Below are positions 45,375 through 56,031 of a stretch of 64,000 nt of DNA, one piece after another. Each line of letters begins with the position of its first letter. The first letter of the stretch is position 1. The notes beneath the pieces were generated by a model. The model had not been told where the DNA came from. It did not search any database and saw nothing but the letters and a program-made list of their open reading frames with translations. The DNA is from Galerina marginata (lineage: Eukaryota > Basidiomycota > Agaricomycetes > Agaricales > Galerinaceae), in the NCBI GenBank assembly GCA_023014335.1, contig JAECYW010000001.1, forward strand, positions 3,286,001 to 3,350,000, read 5' to 3'. The translations under genes were made by a program, and so were the position numbers.

Positions 45375-45575
45375 TCGCGACGCACCTTGTGTTTCCAGTC
45401 CACTCGCCTGATATCCTTCGTCAACGTTTCAACCTTGATTTACAGCCCACGTCCCTCATTGGAGGAGAGGAACACTCGGAGCGGTGCTGGGTGTTCGGCC
45501 ATGTAGTTGGGGAGCGGAACAGTGAACCGGTGAAGACCATAGAGTAAAAGCAGAACTAAAAATAGATCCCGGGGG
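45375..45575 (+). repeat. Dispersed repeat, copy 2
   Basis: This is the partner of 35180-35400 and lies in the same orientation. It shares CACTCGGAGCGGTGCTGGG and the downstream AACTAAAAATAGA. A partial third copy precedes it at 44995-45050. Confidence 0.65.
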
Positions 45576-47530
45576 TTCGTCAGAATGCCACCTAAGGCTC
45601 TAAGCTGGCTTCCGAGGGCTACACAATACTTAAATATGTTCTGAAAGCAGAATCCTGCTCAAATATATCTATTCTATCAAACCTACCAGCCAGAATTTAT
45701 TCAATTAACAACCGAAAAAAGTTATCGGGCAAAAGACCTATAGACTGTTTTGTTGTCCTTTGTTTATTTCCGAGTCTCGTGACTCTGATCCTTGGAACCT
45801 GTCTAATCTTCCATTTGGCCAGTCAGGACTCCAACTTCAAGGTTTCTGATCTGCGGAAACTACCTATGTCTACCCGGCGCTGTGAACTTATTTCTATCAA
45901 GATGAACGAAGAAAGAACAGCTGAATCGTTTGAATGGCTCAGCTTCGTCCCCCCTCGTTGCATGGTGCATGCCGACGAAATTTAACCTGGTCCGAAAGCT
46001 TGAGGGGAATCTTGCAAGAGGATAATACTAAGACCTTCTTCAATGTCCAGCCAGCCGAACGCGATCTGAGAGCTAAGACATCTCCAGTTCAGTTTGGTCA
46101 ATAGGTTCATTTATTTTTGTGAAGACGTCGTGCTGATTTACAACAGAGCCCTCCACACCAGCGGAACAAAAGATTAGGCCGGTGACAGTTCCTCCAAGGT
46201 GTCGCCGAAGGCCCGCAGCCTCGAAATTCTGATTCGACGGCTGGTCAGGACTCATGATCAGGAGATGGGCTAAATATGCTGAGGGAAAAGTTTGGGGTAG
46301 CAACTCCAAAATGTCGTCAAGGTCTACCCCCTGGAATCAAATGAGTCCATCCAAGCCGTCGCTACACCTCCCACCCTCAGTTATCCTTTGTCTCTCGCGT
46401 AAATGGATTACGCGGCAGCGTTCACCCATATCACCAATTTGCGACTCAATCACTGGAAATTGGAATCACTGAAAAGTTGCTGGAAAGCTGATGAGGGTTT
46501 CGAGGCTGGATTCTGGAATGACCCCGAGCGATTTTACCCTACTACTCGACGTATACTTACCTCCAACTATATGTAAGTTTTTTCTCATCGAGGAATGTGC
46601 AACACGACCGACGTCTGCTGACAAATACAGTAGCCAGCACCTGTGTTCAAGAAATGCCTCAGGATGGAACATGTCATGTCCAAACAACCTTCGTCCTTGT
46701 CAGCTTGTCAGAAATGTCGCCCGCGGAAAAGCTCGCGGAGCACAGACTAGGCTAGCGTGGAAGCATGCACGCGTGCGAGTTGGACGACGATTGGTGTCCA
46801 AAAAAGCGCTCACTAGATTTTCCAGGCCTATCTTCCCGTCCTCCTGTGTCTATTTCAAGAGCGAGGGTAAGTTCGACTCTAAATTAAACATATTGGGGTT
46901 TGACGGTTCCATTTTGTTCCAATCCAGTGTTCCGCATATCCGAATGGCATGTATTTCGGATGTTGGCACCCTTCGACGGATGAAGTTCGATGTAACTCAA
47001 TACTTTGTAAGTATCCTACGTGGCGAATTGTATTGAGAGTGAACGGATATGGTAACCATTCTACCTAATTTTGGTGACTTTGTATATGTAGACGCCAGAC
47101 ACCACCTCTTTCATTTCCTTTATCTCGTTCTTTCATATGCTTACAAAAGCTTTGATAGGATCGAATACTCGGTCCCAATCAAAGTTCAACTTTAACGTCC
47201 AATGACAACCATCGACAACAGTGCTCGGCGCATACCCTGGCCCTTGCTCAAGCTTTATGACTCTCTCATGTCAGTATTAGCTCAGAACACGAAGGAACTG
47301 GGTGCCAAATCCCAGGGATGTAACACCATGCACCTCGATGATTACTTACAAATCGGCGACCCAAGAATAGGCGACAGTGAGTCGTGTGCAATCTATAAAG
47401 GTGTCTTCATTTTGCTCCTAGACGGACCTCTTTTTACGTGGATCCTGTTCCTTTTCCGCCTTGGACTCCTGGTCCTACACTTTCTTCGACGGCTTGCTAC
47501 CTCACCCGGGAGTTTGTTTTTGATACATCA

Positions 47531-50500
47531 ATGGAAAGCGCCAAACCAAGCAAGGATGACGACGATAGCAAAGTCCTGCAACCTCCCTCTGAACCCCTGA
47601 GTGCGGTTCAGCTAGCTGTTGGTGGTATGACATGCGTCGCGTGTGTACGGACCATCACAGATGCCGTCTCCGAGCTCGAAGGTGTATCGGAAATCTCGGT
47701 TAATCAACTTGGAAAATCCGCCTCGGCGGTAGTCACTCGAACCTCCCTTGTAGACTCGATGGTGACGCTTATCGAGGATATCGGCTACGAATGCCAAGTA
47801 ATTTCCGTCACACCCATCTCACCGGCGGCGGGGACCTCTAGACAAGTGGAAAGCACTCGGGACGTAGCGCTGGATATTAAAGGAATGCAGTCTATGTGAG
47901 TCATGAGCTCGGCTAGATTGTGAACGGAATTTTGAAGTCGGACCTTTAGCCCCAAGGACGTCATCGATACCCTCGAGCAATTCGGACCGAATTTAACGGT
48001 TTTGAAGCCTCATACCAGCGATCCTCGGAATGTTCTCCGTCTCAACTACACCCCGCACGCCCCGGAATTTACAATTCGAACGATTCTGTCGGCTATTTCT
48101 GTAGCGTCTCCTGTTTCGGTTTCTATGTGGCATCCTCCTTCGATAGACGACCTTGCCCGCGTCATTTACCGGAAAGAACAAAAGCAGCTGCTCCTGCGGC
48201 TCCTGATCGCAGTCGTAGTCGCGATTCCTATTTTTATCATAGGAATTGTTTATATGTCACTCGTAAAGGAAGATAACCCAGTTCGACGTTATTTCGACCA
48301 GAGCTTGTGGGTTGGCGCGGTATCTAGAGGCGAATGGGTCCTGTTCATCCTGGCAACACCTGTTATGTTTTATTCTGCAGAGGTAATCCTTTTTCCCTCG
48401 TCCAAGTTGAGGCTACTCAGATATTATATCTAGGCTTTCCACCGTCGATCGCTTCAGGAGCTGTGGTTTCTTTGGAGACCAGCAAGCCGCGCCTCATTGG
48501 CGACTAGATTTTTTCGTTTCGGGAGTATGAATTTGCTTGTGAGGGTGTTTCACTTTCAACTATGCTTGCAAATGCTCATGATATGGCAGATCTCCCTCGG
48601 CGTATCCGTGGCCTATTTTTCCTCTGTCGTTGAGCTGGCTATATCTGCCAGTCGAAGTCGGACAAATACCAGAGTGACGACTGGGTCGAAGACGTACTTC
48701 GACTCTGTTGTATTTTTGACGATGTTCCTACTCATTGGTACGCCCGTTTATGGTACTGGTAATACAGTTACTCACAGTCCCTGATAGGGCGGTTTATCGA
48801 GGCATTTAGCAAGCACCAAGCAGCCAACGCAGTTACCCTCCTTGGGAAACTGAGAAGTTCGGAAGCTCTTTTAGTTGAAAACATTCTATCGTCTGCCTCC
48901 TCATTGGAAGTGGTCGATGGTAAACCCGAACAATATCCGACGCACCTTTCTAGCTCCAAGGTCGAGAAGATATCCACCGACCTTCTCGAGCTGGGGGATA
49001 TCGTGCGTATTCCTCCTGGAGCGACTCCTCCAGCAGATGGTGTTGTTGTTTCTTCAGAAGTTACATACTTCGACGAGGGTTCTCTTACTGGAGAAAGTCG
49101 CAATGTAGCGAAATCCAAGGGCGACGAAATTTTTGTCGGAACGATTAACAAGCTACGGGTAATTGACATGAGAGTGGAGGCGATAGACGGGGAGACCATG
49201 TAAGCCTACAGCAGCCCTCATTGACGACTACTAACAAAATTAAACAGGCTGGAGCAGGTGATTGATGCTGTTCGTCAAGGCCAGACCAAAAGAGCCCCTA
49301 TAGAGAGGATTGTGGACGTCGTAACATCGTACTTTGTGCCGGTTGTTACTGCCATTGCGATCTTGACTTGGGTCATCTGGCTAAGTCTCGGTTTAAGCGG
49401 GATTCTACCGCCCGACACCCTCTCAGGCAGCGTAGGAGGGTGGCGTGCGTCGTATTCCTTGTCGTATCATATATTCACTTCTAATTTGTCTGAATAGCGG
49501 TTTGGTCCCTCGAATTCGCCATATCTGTATTCGTAATTGCATGCCCATGCGGCATAGGTCTCGCAGCTCCTACAGCGCTCTTAGTCGGCTCCGGACTTGC
49601 TGCGAAACACGGCATCCTTACTCGGGGAGGTGGTGAAGCTTTCCAAGAAGCCTCACAGATCGATGTTATTGTTTTCGATAAAACTGGCACGTTGACGGAA
49701 GGTAGTGAACCGAAGGTCACGGACGAGATCATCCATTCCCCGTCTACGGAAAAAGACCCAGGTAACGATGGTAATGAAACATCGAAATGGAGTGGTCAGG
49801 TAGCGGGAGTTGTCCTCCAACTGGCGTCCGGAAGCTCTCACCCACTCTGTGTTTCTCTGCGTAACCACTTTCACGGTCACCCTTCGTCTACAGTTATTGG
49901 AAGCGATATTGAAGAACTGCCTGGTTGTGGTATGAAAGGGAAATTCCGTCTAACGCACGGAGATACCGCGAGGGAAATTGGAGCTATAATGGGCAACGAA
50001 ACCTGGCTTTGTGAACACGGCGCGATCCCCAATCAACACGACTCCGAATTGCTACATCGTATGAAGTTGGAAGGGAAAAGTGTTGTTCTCCTTGCCCTCA
50101 GCAGCGAGGAAGAAAGCATTGCCTCACTTCCCGTTAAATCTAGTCCCACTTTCTCCATTGCAGCCCTCTTTGCCGTTGCAGACCCCGTTCGAGCTGAAGC
50201 GCCATGGGTCATTACACAACTTCACTCTCAAGGTATCGAAACATGGATGATTTCTGGCGACAATCAAATAACTGCAACCGCTGTTGCGAAATTGGTTGGA
50301 ATTCCGTCAGCAAATGTTATCGCTGGAGTCTTACCTCCACAAAAAGTATAATTTATTTCTGTTACTCACAAAGGTCGCTGAACTAGTCCCACTTGTCTTT
50401 AGGCAGATAAAATTCGATGGCTCCAAACCTTGCCGCGAATTCAGGCTGCTGGAAGAAAGCGCTTTGGTAAGAACAACTCGGGTGTGGGGAGACAAATCGT

Positions 50501-51080
50501 CGCTATGGTAGGAGATGGGATTAACGATGCCCCAGTTTGTTTATCCTCTGATCTTAAAAATGTCGTAGCCGCGCTGATTAGAGTGTTACAGGCATTGACC
50601 GCCGCCGATGTGGGCATCGCTATGGGCTCAGGGAGTGATATTGCTCTGTCTAGCGCAAAATTCATCCTTCTTTCATCCAACCTCCGGGGCCTGTTGACTC
50701 TGACTGATTTATCGAGGAAGGTCTTCAATAGGATCAAATTCAATTTTGTGAGTTGTACTCAGTCTTCGTCGTAGCCTCTTTTTAATGATTTTAATTACTA
50801 ATAATGCTAGGGTTGGGCAACTGTCTATAACCTTATCACCCTGCCGATCGCAGCAGGTGTAATTTATCCTGCTGGGCACGCCAGACTTAATCCTGTGTGG
50901 TCATCGTTGGCCATGGCATTATCGTCGGTTTACATTCCTGACTCTGAAAATACGTCACTAAAGACTTGTTCCAGGTCAACATCGGTCGTCTGTAGTTCCC
51001 TTCTGTTGCGGTTATACAAAGAACCAAAATTTCCGGATGTTGACCAGGGTTCCACGACTGAGGTGAAGCTTGAGGCTTAA
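47531..51080 (+). CDS. Copper-transporting P1B-type ATPase (CCC2/ATP7 type)
   Basis: It pumps Cu(I) from the cytosol into the secretory pathway for cuproenzymes such as laccases and ferroxidases. Eleven exons (47531-47895, 47950-48382, 48434-48538, 48590-48737, 48788-49199, 49248-49444, 49498-50345, 50403-50534, 50592-50747, 50811-50923, 50975-51080) total 1004 residues. An N-terminal HMA domain has the metal site GMTCVAC. A second HMA-like region ([20 protein letters not shown]) lacks the CxxC. Then follow the [16 protein letters not shown] helices, the actuator motif TGES (SLTGESRNV), [20 protein letters not shown] (CPC), phosphorylation site [15 protein letters not shown] (HP motif), [13 protein letters not shown] and the GWATVYN and P helices. 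The start at 47531 is the first ATG clearly in frame with the HMA domain. The same frame extends upstream to about 47410, so a longer N-terminus is possible. It sits beside a CTR importer and a metallothionein. Confidence 0.92.
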
Positions 51081-51502
51081 ATCAAGCAGTTCGCTAGACA
51101 TGGGTATACGATACCGCTTATCATCATGATAAGTTTGTCAGAGAGAAGCTTTGTGTATTTACATGACTTATAAACTCGATTCTCCTTGTGGTGAACACGG
51201 ATGGCGATTCGCGTGGGCCAAATGGAGCAGTTCACGTACCTTGCAGACTACTTTGCTGACGGGCATGCCGAACACCTTTGACTCTCCCAATGAGTCCACT
51301 ATCTTCCAACTCATCCCATTGTTGCTGTTGTTAGATCAGGATTCAGAATACTGATCGCATATCAATAATTCGCAATTGCGACGACTGAGTAACTAATTCA
51401 AGACTAAAGTCGGTATTTAACTAGGTAAACAAGATGTAACCTTTTCAATAAACGGACGGAAAAACTCGCTACTCTGTATCTGGTCCCCTCTTAAGCCTTC
51501 AT
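51081..51502. other. Spacer between convergent copper genes
   Basis: The 3' flanks of the ATPase (+) and CTR (-) genes meet here. Nothing else was recognised. Confidence 0.4.
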
Positions 51503-52293
51503 TTAACAATACACCCAGGACAAATAGTGTCCGAATAGCATCTCTCCGACACCCAGTCCAAGGATAATGGATATAACGAAAGCCGCTTGGAATGTCCTAC
51601 GGTGACTTCATTTTAGCATCGTGAACGGAGGCGAAGGAAGATGAAACAGCTTACATTATAACGAGCATAAAAGTGTACATGAGAGTCGCTTGTCCAAGGT
51701 ACAGAATTCCCCTCACAACCGCATGTGAAAGGACAAAGGGAGGGACACGACGGCGATTGATAGCGGCCTGGGTGGATCGCTCGGCTACGGGCAGGGACGA
51801 AGAGTCAGATTTGTCCTCCACAGTTATTTGAGCCCTGTTAGCAAATTAGAAAAAACGATTGACAATCAGCGCAAGTCAACGAACATTTGCTTTTTGCCTG
51901 AGGGTAGCGAAGACGAGTCGAATTTGTCCTCTGATGTCAATTGCATCCTTCTAGCTTGTAAGAAGAATGTCAGGTACAGGATAGAGGATAATGGACGAAC
52001 CGCTTTTGCCAGCGATGTTCTACACTTGCTCGGATAGCTGCCAGGCCTCGGTCCAGCAGCGCCAGGACAAACAACGCTATGCATGCCCCAACCATCGCGC
52101 CATTGCTTCCTGGTGCCCACCCAAGGAACAAGACGGTGTCCCCCGGGGTGAAGTGCAGGTAGGGAAGCATCCCAGGCATGGTCATGGCCATGGAACCATC
52201 AGTAGTCATGTTCATATTCATGCCATCGTCTGCACAAACGAGGGGCAACAGAGTAGCCAAAATGGTTGTGAAAAGTACTGCAAAGACAGACAT
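51503..52293 (-). CDS. CTR-type copper transporter
   Basis: A high- or low-affinity Cu(I) importer of the CTR/SLC31 family: three membrane helices, working as a trimer at the plasma or vacuolar membrane. Exons 52293-52001, 51834-51655 and 51596-51503 give 188 residues in frame. A signal-like start (MSVFAVLFTTILATLLPLVC) precedes a Met-rich segment (DGMNMNMTTDGSMAMTMPGM), the expected extracellular copper-binding region. TM1 is in GAMVGACIALFVLALLDRGL. TM2 carries the diagnostic MxxxM (LMYTFMLVIMTFQAAF) and TM3 the GxxxG-like GLGVGEMLFG. The gene converges on the copper ATPase 0.4 kb away. The intron after exon 1 contains a second copy of the first bases of exon 2 (see the separate entry). Reading into that copy would truncate the protein after TM1, so skipping it is needed for function. 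Confidence 0.9.
51893..51950 (-). other. Duplicated pseudo-exon inside the CTR intron
   Basis: The minus strand here reads as QLTSEDKFDSSSLPSG, paralleling QITVEDKSDSSSLPVA at 51834-51785, the true start of exon 2. Both follow an AG acceptor. The first copy's phase cannot be joined to the rest of the protein and its frame ends at a TGA (51866-51868). It is a decayed tandem duplication of the exon edge. Confidence 0.7.
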
Positions 52294-54243
52294 TTGCAGT
52301 TGAAGATGACGGAGGGGGAAAGGGAGGGGGAAATGTCACGATAACCCAAAAAGAAACAAACAAGTTTAAATTGTGGAATCCATAGACAAGATCTGGACAA
52401 GAAATTGAATGGGAACATCAATGCGGATATGCGGACCATCCATGAACAGCGTCAGCCGGCTTTTAGCACTAGTTATGAAACAACACGACAGGAACAACAT
52501 CAAAGCAGGCAGCCGCCGCGGGGATCAAGAAGGCAGACGCCAAAGCCTGGAAATTAGAATCAACATTTCCTGCAACTTGGAATGTGTTAGGAAAATTCAG
52601 CAGAACAGCATACTACATACACAGTACTTTCAAGGCGGCGAGGACAAGCATTCCGTTCGACAAATTCGTGTTTCGGCCAACAGCGGGTCAGCAGATGTTA
52701 TCGCATGACAGATCTTTACGAAATGACCCATGTGAGACGATTCAACAGAGGATAGTGAGTGAACCTAATGTCGAATTTGGACGGAAAGAAGAAATCAGTT
52801 AAGAGGAAAAGGCAGGAAGGTACCTCAAGGATGGCGCACAGGTTTCCACTGACATAGAATTGAGTTGACGATGACGAAAAGGCAAAGCTGCGTTAGGATC
52901 CTGGGTAGAATAGTTTTGCCAGACTGTCATGGAGCTCCCAATCATGGTGCCTGATCCACTGAAAAAACGCCAATGTGAGCGGGTTTGAATTTAAGCAGGA
53001 AAGGAAATTACTTTTAAAGAACGACCTGCGATTTCAGATAGTAAGCACGAGGATACTCGTTGACCAGCAGCAACTCTCATTTGACGTTGGTTCCAGAAGT
53101 CGGGATATTTATAAGTTGAGTCGTGAGCCAACCGGGAAGTGGGCGGAGAGCTGTTGCGACCATCGACTACTTGGAGGTGGCCAACAAATGTTGCTCGTAG
53201 TTCAGGTTAAAAGGGACTAGATACGAATCCCAAAGCGCTCTGAGTTTTCAAGAACCAGGAAAGTACGAGTAATAATCGACAGTGGTGGACAAAAACCTGA
53301 GCACGTTCTCGAAGTAGAGGACATACACGCAGAAGCAACATGGTGAATTCGAAGGAAACGCAAACTCGCGTCCAAGATGAAAATCTTTAATTTCGTCGTC
53401 ATGAGGCTGCCTGCGGGACCGCTTCTCTACACTCCGGCTGCTGTCATGAGTAGGCACGTCGCGATCGGTTGGTTTGATGAAAGTTTCTTCTCCTCGATTC
53501 AACCCAGGCTCTTCAACATTGATTTCAAGCCGGGTGGACGTGAAAACTGGAAGGGCTTCAAGGTGTTTAAGTGCAAGAAAATTACAGGAAGACATCGCGA
53601 TTTGTGACTTCTCGCGTCGCATGCAAGTCGCGTGATACAAAACCCGCGGAAATTATTATTATTCATAATTTCTCCAATCCTCATTGCAATATTCTCATCT
53701 TGTTCTCATCCTCATCTTCCTGTTCGTTGGCCTTTGGGCTGCATGCCCTTATGAATATCGCTCGAACGTTAGGATTACCTCTGAGTCATTTCGGAGCTTG
53801 TTGTGGAAACTTATCCTTGCATCGGTCCTCAGGTCTTCACTCGAATATCTATCGAGTCTCGACGTCTTCCGACTGGTGGAAAGCTCCGTCGCTTCAATTT
53901 AATCGAGCATAAATCTGTCCAATACAACCATTTATGCCACCAACGCGCTCTGCACATTCAACTCAGCAGAGGCGGAAGCACCTGGAGAGCCGAGACACCA
54001 AAAAGAACGTTACCAGTTCTGAACAGTGCGAGATTGCCAGTGGGAGATGTGACGATGCAGACGAACGTTTGCGATTCATCTAGTCAGTTCCTCCTTCGTC
54101 GATCTCCCGAAACACAAGTCGTCATGAATGGAAACTTGCGCGTAAGCATCTGATGTGTCTGTAAGCTCTTCTGGAACTAATTCGTTATTTCTCAGAATAC
54201 ATGCTCGGCCAATACAACCTCCAGGATGGAAATAGAAAAGCAG
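52294..54243. other. 2-kb region upstream of CTR with possible exon fragments
   Basis: It contains the CTR promoter. On the minus strand at 52945-52824 a protein-like exon starts MIGSSMTVWQNYSTQDPNAA and ends at a GTACCT donor, with a TTATAAATA box about 160 bases upstream near 53105. A later frame near 52500 reads NFQALASAFLIPAAAA. I could not assemble these into one gene and recognise no family. Plus-strand ORFs at 53377-53912 show no domain. Confidence 0.3.
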
Positions 54244-54525
54244 ACCAGTCATGTGGCCCTAGGGTTTTTGCTTGAACGTACAGCACGGCTGAGTCGGCGA
54301 CCTCTCTTTTATGACGCCAGACGTAACCCTGTGGCCGGGGACGATTGGGTATTATTGTCTTTCTAATCTTAGACCCTAAAATTAGCCACTGATCATATAC
54401 TCAAGGTCGGTATCATTTTGTGGGGCTCTCTTCCGTTGAGGCTATACAAGGGACCCCAAAATTCTAGACGTTGGTTAAATAATTTTCCATACCTGATGTT
54501 CAGCTCGAGCTTGAAGCTTGACTGG
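54244..54525 (+). pseudogene. Degenerate fragment of the copper ATPase 3' end
   Basis: It matches the last exons of the intact ATPase (50806-51070). Corresponding words are CGCCAGACGTAACCCTGTG (CGCCAGACTTAATCCTGTG in the gene), TGAGGCTATACAAGGGACC (TGCGGTTATACAAAGAACC) and GAGCTTGAAGCTTGA (GAGGTGAAGCTTGAGG). It includes intron sequence and many changes, and it has no open frame. It is a second relic, on the opposite side of the intact gene from the one at 43805. Confidence 0.65.
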
Positions 54526-54926
54526 AGTGTCTACAGCTAAATACCAATTGTTGTTCAGGTTCGTCATTGAGAATATATCTCATAATTATCCGTGCTGAAG
54601 CTACAACCACCACCGACGCGACCCGCTTATTTAAAACAACCTGTGAGCTGTTTTTGCCAGTTTCAGAATGCCTCCGCCTTTCAGCTAACATACGTGACTA
54701 GTTTCCAGATTTTTTCCGAGTCAAATGGATGTACGTTATCTTGAAAACAGCTGACAACGTCGGTGGCGCTGGCGCTGCACAGCCGACGTATGCCGCTTTG
54801 TGGCTACTACTGGTGGTCTTTTTTTCACTGCAGGGACTGATGGCCTTCCTTATTCCCTTTTCCTTTGTGGTCATGCCGTCGTTCCAGATATGATGGTGGG
54901 CAAAACATGTATCATCACATGAGGTG

Positions 54927-54932
54927 TATAAA
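54927..54932 (+). promoter_or_regulatory. TATA box of the metallothionein gene
   Basis: GTGTATAAAGTTGG lies 90 bases upstream of the metallothionein ATG, the right distance for a short leader. Confidence 0.45.
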
Positions 54933-55021
54933 GTTGGATGAAATTACTTGGGTTGTTCCAGAACTGACCCCCACACAGTTTATTATAACCTCTCAACGAC
55001 TACTTCCCAACAAGCAACGCG

Positions 55022-55268
55022 ATGGTACTTTTCTCCACCACCTTTACGAACCCGATGCCGGCGCTGACTCCTTAGTTTCTGTCTTCGTCACCTTCAGACC
55101 GTCCAAGGCATCCCCGTCTCTCAGTCTTCAAGTGGATGCACCTGTGGCGCCGCGTGCAAATGCGGCTCTAAGTAAGCAATTCCGCCCCCATCTCGTTCAG
55201 CACCACGTTAGCTTACAGCCCTTTCTCTCTTATTTAGTTGCACCTGCGGAACCAAGCCTTCCCAGTAG
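55022..55268 (+). CDS. Copper metallothionein, 35 residues, three exons
   Basis: A tiny cysteine-rich protein predicted to bind Cu(I) in the cytosol. Exon 1 is just the ATG (55022-55024). The GTACTT...TTCAG intron (55025-55097) leads to exon 2 (55098-55171), and the GTAAGC...TTTAG intron (55172-55237) to exon 3 (55238-55268, TAG). The product runs MTVQGIPVSQSSSG followed by CTCGAACKCGSNCTCGTKPS and Q. Cysteines form three CxC pairs spaced by three residues (CxCx3CxCx3CxC), the core of fungal copper metallothioneins such as those of Agaricus and Neurospora. The phases agree at both joins. A TATA box lies 90 bases upstream. It stands 2.7 kb from CTR and 4 kb from the copper ATPase, completing a copper uptake-export-storage group. 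The one-codon first exon is unusual but plausible. Cys-rich coding continues in another frame downstream (see Findings). Confidence 0.75.
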
Positions 55269-56031
55269 CGGGAGCACATCCTGCACCTCGTGAGTATTCG
55301 GACTGTTGTAATCACCAGTAATCACAGCCCTTGACACTGTGCTCTAGATGCGCCCGCGGGGAGTGCAAATGGCTAAATTGTCCAACCCCCGTTATGCGAA
55401 ATCGAGCGACGAGCAGCCTGTACTTCGACTTATTAGTATCATACCATGTAAATATAGCGTCGAGAAATTTGTAACCCATGCCAGTGTTCTTCAGTAAACT
55501 ATTGAGTTGATTTCCCGCCAATTCAGAGAAGGAAAAATGAACACGTTGATTTGTATATAGAGGCTAGTGCCGTGGAGAAACACAAAAAAAAAACAAGTAG
55601 TAGTCAGCGGCTCTCCAGGTAAGGCTATCGCAGGAGAGTGGCTGTGTTCGGCACGGAAAGCGAAGTAAGCGGCTAGGGCGCCTATCGGGAAATCGGCAAA
55701 ATCCGGGTATGAGGCCACAGAGCGCGGCGGCGCTCATCAACGTTCAATACTCAAGTAGAGTAGATACCAATGGCTGCCCGGTAAATTAATAACACCGTCG
55801 ACATCATCCAATATCTCAACTCCCCATTCTCGGAACTCTGCCCTTATTGCCAATGACGCAAACGTGATTCGAAGATAGTAAATATATATATAGAAATAAT
55901 CGCACAATTCAAAAGTAATACTAAGCCGGGAAAAGTACGACGAGTAAGTAACCTACTCGACTACTCCACACTGTTCCTTATTAGCAAAATTAATACCAAT
56001 ACCGGGTGCATACTTAAGTCGTCTGCAATTA
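55269..56031. other. Spacer with a possible second metallothionein module
   Basis: Directly after the metallothionein stop, a +1 frame reads SSGSTSCTS. A GTGAGT...CTAG intron (about 55290-55348) is followed by CARGECKWLNC. This is similar to the C-terminal half of Agaricus-type metallothioneins but out of frame with the exon above. The remaining sequence to 56031 is AT-rich 3' flank with no feature. Confidence 0.4.

Larger units (their letters stand above)
42236..47530. other. 5.3-kb repeat- and relic-rich region upstream of the copper ATPase
   Basis: No intact gene was recognised. It contains a relic of the copper ATPase (43805-43946), a low-complexity block (44280-45180) and a dispersed repeat (45375-45575). 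A possible exon from an ATG near 46409 reads MDYAAAFTHITNLRLNHWKL and GFWNDPERFYPTTRRILTSN before a GTAAGT donor. It resembles the LRR part of an F-box-like protein but has no partner exon I trust. On the minus strand at 43374-43640 a frame reading DSSNTLIRFDFAASDTLRTF is also protein-like and unassigned. Confidence 0.35.

Noticed and set aside
53377..53607. Plus-strand ORF MKIFNFVVMRLPAG...
   Set aside because: No signal peptide, domain or splice partner was found, and an equally long antisense ORF overlaps it.
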